Below the pieces are notes generated by a model. The model worked only from the letters and a program-made list of their open reading frames with translations. It ran no database searches and had not been told where the DNA came from. A DNA stretch of 64,000 nucleotides from Acetobacter estunensis (GTDB taxonomy: Bacteria; Pseudomonadota; Alphaproteobacteria; Acetobacterales; Acetobacteraceae), in NCBI RefSeq assembly GCF_019083805.1, contig NZ_JAHRDV010000003.1, forward strand, positions 62,001-126,000. The letters are read 5' to 3'. Below, piece by piece: positions 55,780 to 64,000 of the stretch. Each line of letters begins with the position of its first letter. The first letter of the stretch is position 1. A program made the position numbers and the translations under genes.

Positions 55780-57200
55780 CGCCCATACTGCGTGCGCGAC
55801 TGAACTGGCTGCATCGCTGGACAGCCCTTGTGGCCGGATGGATCGTGTTCGCCATCTTCTTCACCGGCACCCTTTCTCTTTTCGATATCGAACTGACACG
55901 CTGGATGCAGCCGGAAAGCACCGAAATCCTGCCGGAACAGCCTCTGTCCGATCAGGCTCTCGAACACGCCATGCAGATTCTCCGTGACGATGAACGGCAG
56001 GGAAAACCATCGGCTTTCCTCTCCCTACCCTCCGCACGTGATCCTCTACTGCATATTTTTCGCTACGATGGACACGCCCTGATCGGTCCGGTCCTCGATC
56101 CGCACGATGGTCACTTCATTGCGACACGCCAGACGGAAGGCGGCGCGTTTTTCTTCAACTTTCACTACACACTGCGCCTCCCCTCACCATGGGGAGAATA
56201 TCTCGTCGCTCTGACGACACTCTTCCTCTCTCTCCTTATCCTGTCAGGTGTTCTCCTGCATCTTGCGCGCCTGATACCGGACTATTTCACCCTGCGCCTT
56301 CAGGCGGCTACCCCACGTCGCCTTCTCGATCTTCATGTGTTGACAGGCACCGCCATGCTGCCTTTCCACATTATGATTACATGGACAGGGCTTTTTCTTC
56401 TTGGAAACATCGCCTTTCCACTTGTCGCGCTGGAGGCTACTCCCGCACCTCCAGCCGTCGTAGAGCACCATCACCTCCCAACATTCCCGCTCGCACCTCT
56501 CGTCCATAAAACGGAACGACTGACCGGCAATACCGTCACGTACATCCTGTTTTCTCCTAAGCATATCTCGATCTATTCGTTGCACCCCGACAGTCTGAGC
56601 ATTCACGAAACACCGACGACATTCGACAGTGTGACGGGACAAGCTGTAGCGCCTCCTCCACCTGACAGAATGGAACGCGCGGAAGCCCTCTTCACGGGGC
56701 TGCATATGGCCCACACCATGGGACCGGTTCTGCGCTGGCTCTGGTTCCTCGGCGGACTGGCCGCGACCGTAATGGTCGCCAGCGGCCTCGTGTTTCACAC
56801 AGCACGACAGCGTGCGAGCGCGCGCCAGCCTACATCCCCGCGCCTCGAACGACTGAATGCCGGTATCATGAGCGGTCTGGTCTTCGCGTCGCTGGCCTAT
56901 CTCTGGGCCAACCGACTGCTTCCCTATGAGTGGGAAGATCGTTCGATGCTGGAAATTACAACCGTTTTCGTTCTTTGGGGGAGCACCGTCTTGCTCGCGT
57001 TCGGCCTTCCGCGCCCTGTCCTATGGACCGTTCCGCTCACTCTCACGGCCCTCGCAGGCTTAGGCCTCCCGCTCCTCGATTTGCTCACTGGTCCCTCGCA
57101 TCTTTGGCGCCATTCCCTGTTCCTGTCTGTCGATGCCGTTTGCGCTCTGACAGGTCTGGCCGCCCTGTCCGGCGCTCTCTGGATGAGACCCCGCACATGA
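55776..57200 (+). CDS. PepSY-associated transmembrane protein
   Basis: A 474-residue inner-membrane protein of the PepSY-TM family. The N-terminal LRARLNWLHRWTALVAGWIV helix with its His is characteristic; a large periplasmic part follows, then FNFHYTLRLPSPWGEYLVAL, LLDLHVLTGTAMLPFHIMIT and later helices with conserved His (GLHMAHTMGPVLRWLWFLGG). Extra C-terminal helices (~360-470) make it longer than the core family. Members are linked with siderophore reduction and iron uptake and can bind heme via the His residues. Coupled by ATGA overlaps at both ends. Confidence 0.9.
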   Translation: MTPILRARLNWLHRWTALVAGWIVFAIFFTGTLSLFDIELTRWMQPESTEILPEQPLSDQALEHAMQILRDDERQGKPSAFLSLPSARDPLLHIFRYDGHALIGPVLDPHDGHFIATRQTEGGAFFFNFHYTLRLPSPWGEYLVALTTLFLSLLILSGVLLHLARLIPDYFTLRLQAATPRRLLDLHVLTGTAMLPFHIMITWTGLFLLGNIAFPLVALEATPAPPAVVEHHHLPTFPLAPLVHKTERLTGNTVTYILFSPKHISIYSLHPDSLSIHETPTTFDSVTGQAVAPPPPDRMERAEALFTGLHMAHTMGPVLRWLWFLGGLAATVMVASGLVFHTARQRASARQPTSPRLERLNAGIMSGLVFASLAYLWANRLLPYEWEDRSMLEITTVFVLWGSTVLLAFGLPRPVLWTVPLTLTALAGLGLPLLDLLTGPSHLWRHSLFLSVDAVCALTGLAALSGALWMRPRT

Positions 57201-57511
57201 TGCCTTCTCTCATCCTCATCGGTGCGGAACTTCTGTCCCTGACAGGCTGCCTTCTATGGGCCTGCTCGCTTGTTTATCCCCGTCGCTGCCTTGGCTTACG
57301 CAGCCTGCCAACAACACACGCGCGCAACCAAGGTGCTGGCCTGCTCGCACACTGTGGGGCTCTTGGCTGCCTTGTTTCATGGAGACACGCTGCTGGTCTT
57401 GCCATCTGGATCATGCTTCTGTCCATCAACAGTCTTTTCACAGCAACATGGCTGGCCGTGCATCCGGCCAGTCTCGCAGCGCTGACGACACGAGATCGAC
57501 AGAGAACCTGA
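57197..57511 (+). CDS. DUF3325-like small membrane protein
   Basis: A 104-residue protein with three helices (LILIGAELLSLTGCLLWACS, GLLAHCGALGCLVSWRHAAG, LAIWIMLLSINSLFTATWLA). Size, layout and position directly after a PepSY-TM gene match DUF3325 proteins, which accompany ferric-siderophore PepSY operons. The ATG overlaps the PepSY stop (57197-57200). It is the last gene of the operon and converges with the AraC regulator gene 21 bases on. Confidence 0.8.
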   Translation: MMPSLILIGAELLSLTGCLLWACSLVYPRRCLGLRSLPTTHARNQGAGLLAHCGALGCLVSWRHAAGLAIWIMLLSINSLFTATWLAVHPASLAALTTRDRQRT

Positions 57512-57532
57512 GAACCTTTTCTTCCACGACTT

Positions 57533-58582
57533 TTAACTATTGCCACTTATCCAGACACGCGGCGAACACCCATACCAGCGCGTAAAGGCACGCGTAAAAG
57601 CGCTTCCCTCGCTATAACCAAGCCGGAAAGCCGTCTGCGCCACGGAATGCTCCGCTTCCCGCAGATATTTCAGCGCATAATGCCGCCGCACATCCTCGAC
57701 CAGATTCCGATAGGTCATGCCCGCGTCCGCCAAGCGACGCTGAAACGTCCAGTAAGGGCAGCCAAGGCGCTCAGCCACCTGAGCGATAGAAGGGTACCCA
57801 TGTGGCAAAAGATCAAGAATGACTTGCCGCACATGCATCAGAGACTTTTGATCCGCAGCCTGCTTTCCCCTCTGTATCTGAAGCAGTCCGGCTTTAATGG
57901 CGCTGAACAGAATGCCATCCGCGTCCGGCATTGCCACTGTGAGGATGTCTTCGGAAAACACAAGAGTGTTGGTGGACTGTTCGAACAGAACCGGACAACC
58001 GAAGGCCTTCTCATGGTCATCCACACCGGCTGGCGCCTTATGTCGAAACCGCACACTCATCGGCGCCCAGTCCGGCCCAAGGGCTTCACGGATCACATTA
58101 CAGAATACAGCCAGTGAAAGTTCCGCGTCATGCCGATGGTCATGAATCAGCGGGTCCGTCACATCGTAATCCAGCCGAGACACTCCGCCTTCTTTCCGGT
58201 GACTTACGACGCTGTTGTCCTGATGAATCGGGAAAAAAGCCGCCAGATTGTCCAGTGCCTCACCCAGCACGGAAGAGGAAAGCACAGCATAACCCAGCAT
58301 CCCCAACCGTCGGGGCGCAAACTGATGGCCAAACCACAGGCCAAAATTCTCCGTACTTGTTTCACGCGCCGCACAATCCAGCGTACGGCAATAGGCATCC
58401 AGAGGCACGGTATCGGATGGAAGCGTGCTGCGCCGACCCTCCAGTCCACAGCGACTGAACACGTTGACAGGCTGCGCTCCCAAGCGCGCGATGAAGCTGT
58501 CCAGACCATAGACCACGGACGCCAGCACCGTTGTCGAAGCGGCAGCGGGGCCGAAATGTCCATGAACCGGCATGCGCGTCAT
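57533..58582 (-). CDS. AraC-family transcriptional regulator with Arabinose_bd-type N-domain
   Basis: A 349-residue regulator. Residues ~20-210 match the N-terminal domain of OruR/ArgR-like AraC proteins (LGAQPVNVFSRCGLEG, FGLWFGHQFAPRRLGMLGYA, FRHKAPAGVDDHEKAFGCPV). The C-terminal ~85 residues form two helix-turn-helix units: PSIAQVAERLGCPYWTFQRR and HSVAQTAFRLGYSEGSAFTR, ending with the family's FTRWYGCSPRVW. The start at 58582 is supported by AGAGAGGT; the frame to 58684 is not. It diverges from the aminotransferase/kinase genes with 246 bases between, so it probably controls them. Confidence 0.9.
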   Translation of the reverse strand: MTRMPVHGHFGPAAASTTVLASVVYGLDSFIARLGAQPVNVFSRCGLEGRRSTLPSDTVPLDAYCRTLDCAARETSTENFGLWFGHQFAPRRLGMLGYAVLSSSVLGEALDNLAAFFPIHQDNSVVSHRKEGGVSRLDYDVTDPLIHDHRHDAELSLAVFCNVIREALGPDWAPMSVRFRHKAPAGVDDHEKAFGCPVLFEQSTNTLVFSEDILTVAMPDADGILFSAIKAGLLQIQRGKQAADQKSLMHVRQVILDLLPHGYPSIAQVAERLGCPYWTFQRRLADAGMTYRNLVEDVRRHYALKYLREAEHSVAQTAFRLGYSEGSAFTRAFTRWYGCSPRVWISGNS

Positions 58583-58828
58583 TGCGCCAGACCTCTCTTC
58601 CAACGGGCCGGAACTCTCCGTCCGGTCATCGGATTGCACGAACGAAAGACACTTAAAGTGAAGGCGCAATCCTCTTCCTGTCAATTCATTTCTTATCCGA
58701 AACGCAGTCGTTGCCGGATGTCATGAAATTGTCCCCGGATGTCATTATCCGATCCACCCCTCACACCTAACCTGAGCCGATACGGCCACCTCAAAGCTGG
58801 CCCTTGCTGCGACAGTGGGAGACACATT

Positions 58829-60088
58829 ATGGCCGATCCGTTTCTAGCCGGCTTCGACAACAAGGCGGATGTCCTCGCTGCCTCGGAAGAGTTCTGGAAT
58901 CCCGACAAGACGCGCTTCTGGCAGGATGTGAATGTGCCGCTCGTCATCGGGCGTCGTGAAGGCTACGTACTGACCGATGTGGATGGACACGAACTGATCG
59001 ATGTCCATCTCAACGGCGGCACCTACAACCTTGGCCACCGCAATCCCGAGCTCATCGCCGCTCTCACCGAGGCGCTGAAATATTTCGATATCGGCAACCA
59101 CCACTTCCCCTCTCCGTCCCGCACAGCGCTGGCCATGAAGCTCATCAAGCTTTCAGGAAAGCCGTTCGAACGGGTGGCCTATGCCACCAGCGGCAGCGAA
59201 GCGATCGATCTCGCCATCAAGAGCGCCCGTTACGCCACGAAACGCCGCCGGATCATCTCCATCCGCAAGGCCTATCATGGCCATACCGGCCTTGCCGTAG
59301 CCACGGGAGACGAACGATTCAGCCGGCTGTTCCTTGCGGATCGCCCCGAAGAGTTCGTGCAGGTGCCGTTCAACGATCTCGAAGCCATGGAGGCAGCGCT
59401 GAAAGCGGAGCCCGCCGCAGCCGTGATCATGGAAACCATTCCCGCCACCTACGGGTTTCCTCTACCCGCGCCGGGGTATCTCGCGGAAATCCGGCGCATG
59501 TGCGATGAAACCGGCACACTCTATATCGCCGATGAAGTGCAGACCGGCCTTATGCGTTCCGGCGCTCTCTGGGCCATCTCACGTCAGGATGTGCGCCCCG
59601 ATATTCTCGTCACTTCCAAGGGACTGGGAGGCGGCATCTATCCCTTTGGCGCTCTGCTGCTGACGAAACAAGCCAGCGGCTGGCTGGAGCAGGACGGCTT
59701 TGCCCATATGTCCACCTTCTCCGGATCGGAAGTGGGATGTCATGTCGCCAACGCCGTGCTCGATCTGACGACAAGCGCCGAAACGGTGGCCAATGTCCAT
59801 GCCATCATCACGCAATTCGCAGAAGGGCTGGCAAACATCCGCAAACGCTATCCGGACTGGTTTGTCGGCGTCCGACAGGAAGGTCTCATCATCGGTCTGG
59901 AATTCGCGACCGCCGAAGGCGCGAAGCCCGTCATGCGTGAACTGTACAAGCGCGGCGTCTGGGCCATCTTCTCCACACTCGATCCGCGCGTGCTTCAGTT
60001 CAAGCCCGGTCTCCTGCTCCAGTCCGGACAGGTGGACGACATCCTGCAACGACTGGACGACGCCGTCGCTGCCAGCTCGCCTTTTTGA
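58829..60088 (+). CDS. Class III aminotransferase-fold PLP enzyme
   Basis: A 419-residue PLP enzyme. The cofactor-binding blocks are YATSGSEAIDLAIKSARYAT, the Asp in YIADEVQTGLMRSGALWAIS, and the Schiff-base Lys in VTSKGLGGGIYPFGALLL. It resembles ornithine/acetylornithine-type transaminases, but the same fold includes phospho-lyases acting on phosphoethanolamine or phosphohydroxylysine. GTGGGAGAC precedes the ATG at 58829. A small-molecule kinase gene follows 15 bases later, which makes the phospho-lyase role a real alternative. Which is right cannot be settled from sequence alone. Confidence 0.9.
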   Translation: MADPFLAGFDNKADVLAASEEFWNPDKTRFWQDVNVPLVIGRREGYVLTDVDGHELIDVHLNGGTYNLGHRNPELIAALTEALKYFDIGNHHFPSPSRTALAMKLIKLSGKPFERVAYATSGSEAIDLAIKSARYATKRRRIISIRKAYHGHTGLAVATGDERFSRLFLADRPEEFVQVPFNDLEAMEAALKAEPAAAVIMETIPATYGFPLPAPGYLAEIRRMCDETGTLYIADEVQTGLMRSGALWAISRQDVRPDILVTSKGLGGGIYPFGALLLTKQASGWLEQDGFAHMSTFSGSEVGCHVANAVLDLTTSAETVANVHAIITQFAEGLANIRKRYPDWFVGVRQEGLIIGLEFATAEGAKPVMRELYKRGVWAIFSTLDPRVLQFKPGLLLQSGQVDDILQRLDDAVAASSPF

Positions 60089-60103
60089 GAGGAGGAACGC
60101 CCC

Positions 60104-61126
60104 ATGACCGCCCGCGCCTGGCAGCAGACCTCATGGAATTGGCATGAAAACGTCGCGCCTTTCCTGCCGCTTTATGGCATAGACCCTGATTCAGCATGGT
60201 CCTTGCTCAGCTTTTCAGAAAACGCCGTCTATCGGATCGATACTCCGCAGGGGGAGACTTTCATTCTCAGACTTCACCGTCCACACTATCGCAGCGTGGA
60301 CGATATCCGTTCGGAAATCACCTTCATCGAACATCTGCGCACCGACAACGTGCTTCTCACGCCCGCAATCCTGCCCACGTTGAACGGAGAGACGCTGAGC
60401 TTCACCGGACAAGGAGAACAGGAGCAACATGCGGTCCTGTTTGCATACCAACCCGGTCACGCGCCATCGGAAGACCGTCTGGCAGATGAGTTCCATGAGC
60501 TTGGACGGATCTCCGCACGCCTCCACAACTACACAGCCACCCATACCAATCTGAACCGCCTGCACCGTCCTATCTGGAATGTGGATGTCGCTATCGGTCC
60601 AAACGCCATGTGGGGCTGCTGGCGCAACACTAGCAACATGACCGCAGAACAGACTACGCTTCTCGATGCCGCTGACCGTATGGTCCGAATCAAGCTGGAG
60701 CGCTATGGCCGCCCGATTGCACGCTGGGGTCTCCTTCACGGCGACATGCGACTGACGAATATCCTGCGCAACGGAGATGAAACCTGCATCATCGACTTCG
60801 ATGACTGCGGCTTTGGCTGGCACATGTACGAATTCGCCTGCGCCTGCACCTTCATGGAATGCTGCGACAACATCGAGGCTCTCACCACCTCATGGCTTCG
60901 CGGTTACAAACAGGTTCGTCCTCTTTCGCAGGAAGATATTCAGATCGTACCAACGCTGCTGATGCTGCGTCGTCTTCTGATGGTCGGCTGGTTCACCACA
61001 CACCAACATTCAGCCGAAGCGCGCGCTCTGGAACCTGGATTTCTTGAAAAATCTCTTACTATGGCAAAGGATTATCTCGATGGTACGTTCCTTTCCTGCC
61101 TGACACGCACAACAGAAAATGCTTGA
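60104..61126 (+). CDS. APH/choline-kinase-fold small-molecule kinase
   Basis: A 340-residue phosphotransferase of the aminoglycoside phosphotransferase/homoserine-kinase-II group. The N-lobe ATP Lys region is ETFILRLHRPHY, the catalytic loop LLHGDMRLTNILRNG with the base Asp, and the metal-binding DFD in CIIDFDDCGFG. Cytosolic. It resembles hydroxylysine-, homoserine- or ethanolamine-type kinases. GAGGAGGAA before the ATG and the 15-base gap mark it as co-translated with the PLP enzyme. An antibiotic-resistance role is unlikely from context. Confidence 0.9.
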   Translation: MTARAWQQTSWNWHENVAPFLPLYGIDPDSAWSLLSFSENAVYRIDTPQGETFILRLHRPHYRSVDDIRSEITFIEHLRTDNVLLTPAILPTLNGETLSFTGQGEQEQHAVLFAYQPGHAPSEDRLADEFHELGRISARLHNYTATHTNLNRLHRPIWNVDVAIGPNAMWGCWRNTSNMTAEQTTLLDAADRMVRIKLERYGRPIARWGLLHGDMRLTNILRNGDETCIIDFDDCGFGWHMYEFACACTFMECCDNIEALTTSWLRGYKQVRPLSQEDIQIVPTLLMLRRLLMVGWFTTHQHSAEARALEPGFLEKSLTMAKDYLDGTFLSCLTRTTENA

Positions 61127-61348
61127 TATTGTTTCATTTGCCCATTTTGTTTCGGCATAGAAACATAAATCAAGGAATCTCGCCTGACCCGGATCACGTG
61201 AAAGGAACTTTGTACAGAAAAGACGCCTATCACCTCATCAGAATGCACCGCCCGTATTCATAATTGGAAATCATGTGCACGTCGCGGGTATGATTATGGT
61301 CGGGCTGGACAAAAGGCTCATATCCGCAACCCGGCAGAAAGCCTGACC

Positions 61349-62152
61349 ATGATCTCTTTCTCTGACCGTCAACCCGTTCTGTTCGTACCGCATGGTGGCG
61401 GTCCGTGCTTTTTCATGGACTGGCCCGGCTGGGAAAAGCTCGATGCTCACCTCCAAGGTCTCGCAGAAACCCTTCCACGCAGACCCTCGGGTATCCTCGT
61501 CATGTCAGGTCACTGGGAAACAGCCGTACCAACCGTCACAATGGCGGAAAGACCTGAACTGATCTTCGATTACTATGGTTTTCCTGCGCACACCTACGAA
61601 CTGACCTATCCCGCACCCGGTTCGCCCGCGCTGGCGACGCGCGTAAAGGAATTGCTTGAACAGGCGGGGCTTCCCTGTGCGCAGGATAATGCGCGTGGTT
61701 TCGATCATGGCGTATTTATTCCCTTCCTGCTCGCCTTTCCGGACGCGGATATTCCTGTGGTTGAGCTTTCAATGGACAAAAATCTGGATGCCACTCGGGA
61801 ACTTCAGGTGGGACGAGCGCTTGAAGCCCTGCGCTCGGAGAACATTCTCATCGTGGCAACCGGCATGACCTATCATAACCTCCGCCACTTCATGAGTGGT
61901 GATCCCGCAACGGACAGCCTCTCCTATGACTTCGACAGATGGCTGACCACCACAATCGAAGCTGATCCGTCCGTACGTGACCGCAATCTGTGTCAGTGGG
62001 AGCAGGCACCCGCAGCACGTATCTGCCACCCCCGCGAAGAGCATCTGCTGCCACTGATGTTCGCTGCGGGCGCGGCTGGTTCCGATCGTGGTGTACGCAC
62101 CTATACCGACACCGTTATGGGAAAAGCGCTCTTGGGTTTTCGGTTCGGCTGA
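61349..62152 (+). CDS. ygiD: YgiD/DODA-type extradiol dioxygenase (LigB family)
   Basis: A 267-residue class III ring-cleavage dioxygenase. Zinc or iron ligands are visible as His14 in LFVPHGGGPCFFMDW and in MSGHWET, with FDHGVFIPF as the family's active-site loop and MTYHNLRHF near residue 172. E. coli YgiD opens L-DOPA to betalamic-acid-type products. The natural substrate here is unknown. It follows the kinase by ~220 bases, with its own promoter likely. A small hairpin lies at 62164-62179 downstream. Confidence 0.92.
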   Translation: MISFSDRQPVLFVPHGGGPCFFMDWPGWEKLDAHLQGLAETLPRRPSGILVMSGHWETAVPTVTMAERPELIFDYYGFPAHTYELTYPAPGSPALATRVKELLEQAGLPCAQDNARGFDHGVFIPFLLAFPDADIPVVELSMDKNLDATRELQVGRALEALRSENILIVATGMTYHNLRHFMSGDPATDSLSYDFDRWLTTTIEADPSVRDRNLCQWEQAPAARICHPREEHLLPLMFAAGAAGSDRGVRTYTDTVMGKALLGFRFG

Positions 62153-62163
62153 CCCTCTCTCAT

Positions 62164-62179
62164 GGGAGCCTTCGCTCCC
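62164..62179 (+). other. Intercistronic hairpin between ygiD and yceI
   Basis: GGGAGC and GCTCCC form a perfect 6-base-pair stem with a CTTC tetraloop, 11 bases past the ygiD stop and just before the AAGGAG ribosome site of the next gene. No T-run follows, so it may tune mRNA stability or partly terminate. Confidence 0.4.
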
Positions 62180-62200
62180 TCTCCAAGGAGTTGCAACCTC

Positions 62201-62803
62201 ATGCAGAAACATCTCTTGGCTGCGGCCACTTTTCTGGGCGTTCTATGTTCTTTTGTCGCCGCCCATGCAGCCCCTCTCCCCGCCGATGTGAAGAGCGGCA
62301 TTTATGGTGTGGAACCCGCCCACACACAGGTCATCTTCTCACTTCTGCATTTCGGTTTTACCCATTACTCCGGATTACTTTCAGACGCCTCAGGCACATT
62401 GGCCTTCGATCCAAAAGACATGACGAAGACAAAGCTGAATGTCGTCCTCAAAGTGGATAGCTTACAAACCACCAGCCCAAGGCTGACCTCTGAATTGAAA
62501 ACGGAAAAGTGGCTCGATACGGGTCGTTATCCCACAGCCACTTTTGTCTCCGGCGTCGTCACATCTACGGGCGAAGGCGCAGCCAATATCGCAGGCAACC
62601 TCACCTTGCATGGCATCACAAAACCCATTGTCCTCCAAGCCACTTTCATCGGTTCGGGCGAGAACCCAATGGACAAAGCCTACACACTCGGCTTTGAGGG
62701 CACCACGACCATCAGCCGCAGTGAGTTTGGCGTGAAGACGTATGTTCCGATGGTGGGCGATCAGGTCCAACTGACCATCGCGGGGGCATTCGAACGCGAG
62801 TAA
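62201..62803 (+). CDS. Periplasmic YceI family protein
   Basis: A 200-residue lipocalin-like protein that binds isoprenoid-type lipids in other species. The signal peptide (MQKHLLAAATFLGVLCSFVA, cleavage after AHA, residue ~23) is clear. Family parts are YGVEPAHTQVIFSLLHFGFT, LKTEKWLDTGRYPTATFVSG, NIAGNLTLHGITKPIVLQAT and ISRSEFGVKTYVPMVGDQVQ. AAGGAG precedes the ATG at 62201, which is preferred to 62162. Given the hopanoid and quinone genes in the organism, an isoprenoid ligand is plausible but not shown. Confidence 0.92.
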   Translation: MQKHLLAAATFLGVLCSFVAAHAAPLPADVKSGIYGVEPAHTQVIFSLLHFGFTHYSGLLSDASGTLAFDPKDMTKTKLNVVLKVDSLQTTSPRLTSELKTEKWLDTGRYPTATFVSGVVTSTGEGAANIAGNLTLHGITKPIVLQATFIGSGENPMDKAYTLGFEGTTTISRSEFGVKTYVPMVGDQVQLTIAGAFERE

Positions 62804-62987
62804 GATGCAACAGTCACGACACTTTTCCCCTAGGGGCATGCCATGATGCATGGGCATATGACGACAATCACTGCCGTCGATGGCAACCCACGTTTCCAAT
62901 AGAAAACACTTAATACGTGCGCAGACCTCAGCTTTACTGTTGGAGTGCACACAATCTAAAATAAAGACAACGTAGACTGATTTATAC

Positions 62988-64000
62988 TTACGTATCGGGT
63001 TTTTCTTCCACAGCATTTTTACCTTTCTGCATCGCTTCAGTCATCTCAAGATGCTGCCTATATTCCTCATAATACTCGGGCGCAGCATGCACAAAATGCG
63101 GATCGTCCATATGAGGCACTCGACCATAATGTCCAAAATTGACCAGACGGGCCTCCATAAGATGAATTTTACCGAGTATGTCGGCTTTGAGTGCAAGAAC
63201 AGCCAAGGAAGAGCCAATGAACGGTCCCAGAAGATAAATCCATAAACCATTCCAATTCCCAGCGAACAGATCGGGGCCAAATGATCGGGCAAAGTTGGCG
63301 CTATTGCCGGAAATCCAAGCCGTAAGAGGGTTCATGACGAAGAAAAAGACACCGCCAATCCACGGCGTTATCCATTTATGGTGAGGATGAGCGGCCAACC
63401 AGTAAAGAGTGACGATCAGAAGCCCCGTTACCAACATCTCCGAACCAAGGGCAAACCAGACAGAAATACCCGTGTAAGGCACTGTCGCTCCGTAATGAAC
63501 GGCTAGTGCGTCCACTTTCCATGATGAAAGGAGATATCCTATACCGTAGACAATCGCTGTTCCCAGAACCGCTCCAATGACCTGCGAGATCACGTAACCC
63601 AAAGCGTCAATCCACACGATCTTTTTTGACAGCATAAACGCGAGCGTGACGGAGGGATTCAAATGCGCGCCACTGACCTTGCCAAAAGGGGTCATGGCGG
63701 CAGTTGTTCCTGCCAGACCAAAGCACAGACCACACAAAGCCGCCTGCAAGGCTGGATGAGGAGCCAGCCTATCGCCCAGCCATGTCTTAGGTGCAGAAAG
63801 CAGAATTACACAGGCAAGACCTATGAGCATCAGAACAGCAGTCGCGACCATTTCGCAAAAATAAAGCCGCCAATGAAATGGTCGCTCCGGATGTGGTTCA
63901 CCGGCCAACGGCCGGTCATGGAAGTGGATATGAAAATGTGGCCAGTGAATCTGCGGCACTTTGATGTGAGAAAGGGGAAGATGAAAATGCAACGGACGAT
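62988..64000 (-). CDS. MIP (aquaporin/glycerol facilitator) family channel, 5' end uncertain
   Basis: At least 334 residues. Six helices plus two half-helices are recognisable. The first pore motif is SGAHLNPSVT (NPS), while the second reads SGNSANFARSFGPDL, where NPA is replaced by NFA. The N-terminus visible here is very His-rich (HFHLPLSHIKVPQIHWPHFH), and the C-terminal ~60 residues form a long hydrophilic tail. The only start in the window is TTG at 63992, and the frame stays open to the edge, so the real start may lie outside. Water or small-solute transport is inferred from the family. Confidence 0.85.
   Translation of the reverse strand, partial: RPLHFHLPLSHIKVPQIHWPHFHIHFHDRPLAGEPHPERPFHWRLYFCEMVATAVLMLIGLACVILLSAPKTWLGDRLAPHPALQAALCGLCFGLAGTTAAMTPFGKVSGAHLNPSVTLAFMLSKKIVWIDALGYVISQVIGAVLGTAIVYGIGYLLSSWKVDALAVHYGATVPYTGISVWFALGSEMLVTGLLIVTLYWLAAHPHHKWITPWIGGVFFFVMNPLTAWISGNSANFARSFGPDLFAGNWNGLWIYLLGPFIGSSLAVLALKADILGKIHLMEARLVNFGHYGRVPHMDDPHFVHAAPEYYEEYRQHLEMTEAMQKGKNAVEEKPDT

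Noticed and set aside
60104..61126. Aminoglycoside resistance gene
   Set aside because: The fold is shared with metabolic kinases; coupling to a PLP enzyme and an AraC regulator points to metabolism.
62826..62835. Perfect palindrome CCCCTAGGGG after yceI
   Set aside because: No loop, so it cannot form a good terminator hairpin, and no operator role is suggested by its position past a stop codon.

Overview
Chromosomal DNA of an acetic acid bacterium (family Acetobacteraceae), moderately GC-rich. I infer this from a membrane-bound PQQ dehydrogenase of the glucose/quinate family, a hopanoid C-3 methylase (HpnR), a gum/acetan-type exopolysaccharide cluster, alphaproteobacterial purCSQL-bolA-grxD synteny and a UbiM-type hydroxylase. 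The genus is not decided by the sequence; an Asaia- or Gluconobacter-like organism with flagella would fit. I saw no insertion sequence, prophage, CRISPR array, tRNA or rRNA. Layout: 1-7.6 kb holds the purH 3' end, a secreted protein of unknown function, an AT-richer orphan alpha/beta-hydrolase-like gene, metK-trmB, dapB, yraN, a small secreted protein, grxD and bolA. 7.6-13.5 kb is a minus-strand purine block (purB, then purC-purS-Rap1a-like gene-purQ-purL-bolA-grxD) in which several genes are joined by 4-base start/stop overlaps. 13.9-21.7 kb is a minus-strand exopolysaccharide operon with GumD, GumM, GumC, GumH, an outer-membrane barrel and GumB-like proteins. It can build a lipid-linked Glc-Glc-Man starter and a trans-envelope export complex, but no flippase or polymerase gene is visible here. 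22-26.8 kb holds hpnR, a lipoprotein, a Trm112-like protein, a LON-substrate-binding protein, a thioredoxin-TPR protein (YbbN type) and nth. 26.9-33.1 kb is a three-gene RND efflux operon joined by ATGA overlaps, with two strong inverted repeats upstream between it and a divergent DUF488 gene. 33.6-38 kb holds a zinc metallopeptidase, rmuC and an alginate-export-type outer-membrane channel. 38-41.2 kb is a light-sensing pair: a bacteriophytochrome/HWE kinase fused to a receiver domain, and its heme oxygenase. 41.5-46.7 kb holds a nitroreductase, ubiM and the flagellar genes flgF-flgG-flgA-flgH. 46.7-52.4 kb holds a MATE transporter, an AI-2E-family transporter, oligopeptidase B and two small proteins. 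52.7-57.5 kb has the PQQ dehydrogenase followed by a translationally coupled PepSY membrane operon with a candidate Fur site upstream. 57.5-61.1 kb has an AraC regulator divergent from a class III aminotransferase-fold enzyme and a small-molecule kinase, which looks like a kinase/phospho-lyase or aminotransferase pathway. The end carries a LigB-type dioxygenase, a YceI protein and an unusual MIP channel cut by or starting near the window edge. No clearly new defence or mobile system was recognised. The best candidates for something undescribed are the kinase/PLP-enzyme locus, the compact gum cluster with its degenerate kinase-like copolymerase and added barrel, the Rap1a-like gene inside the purine operon, and the orphan hydrolase with a possible trefoil tail.
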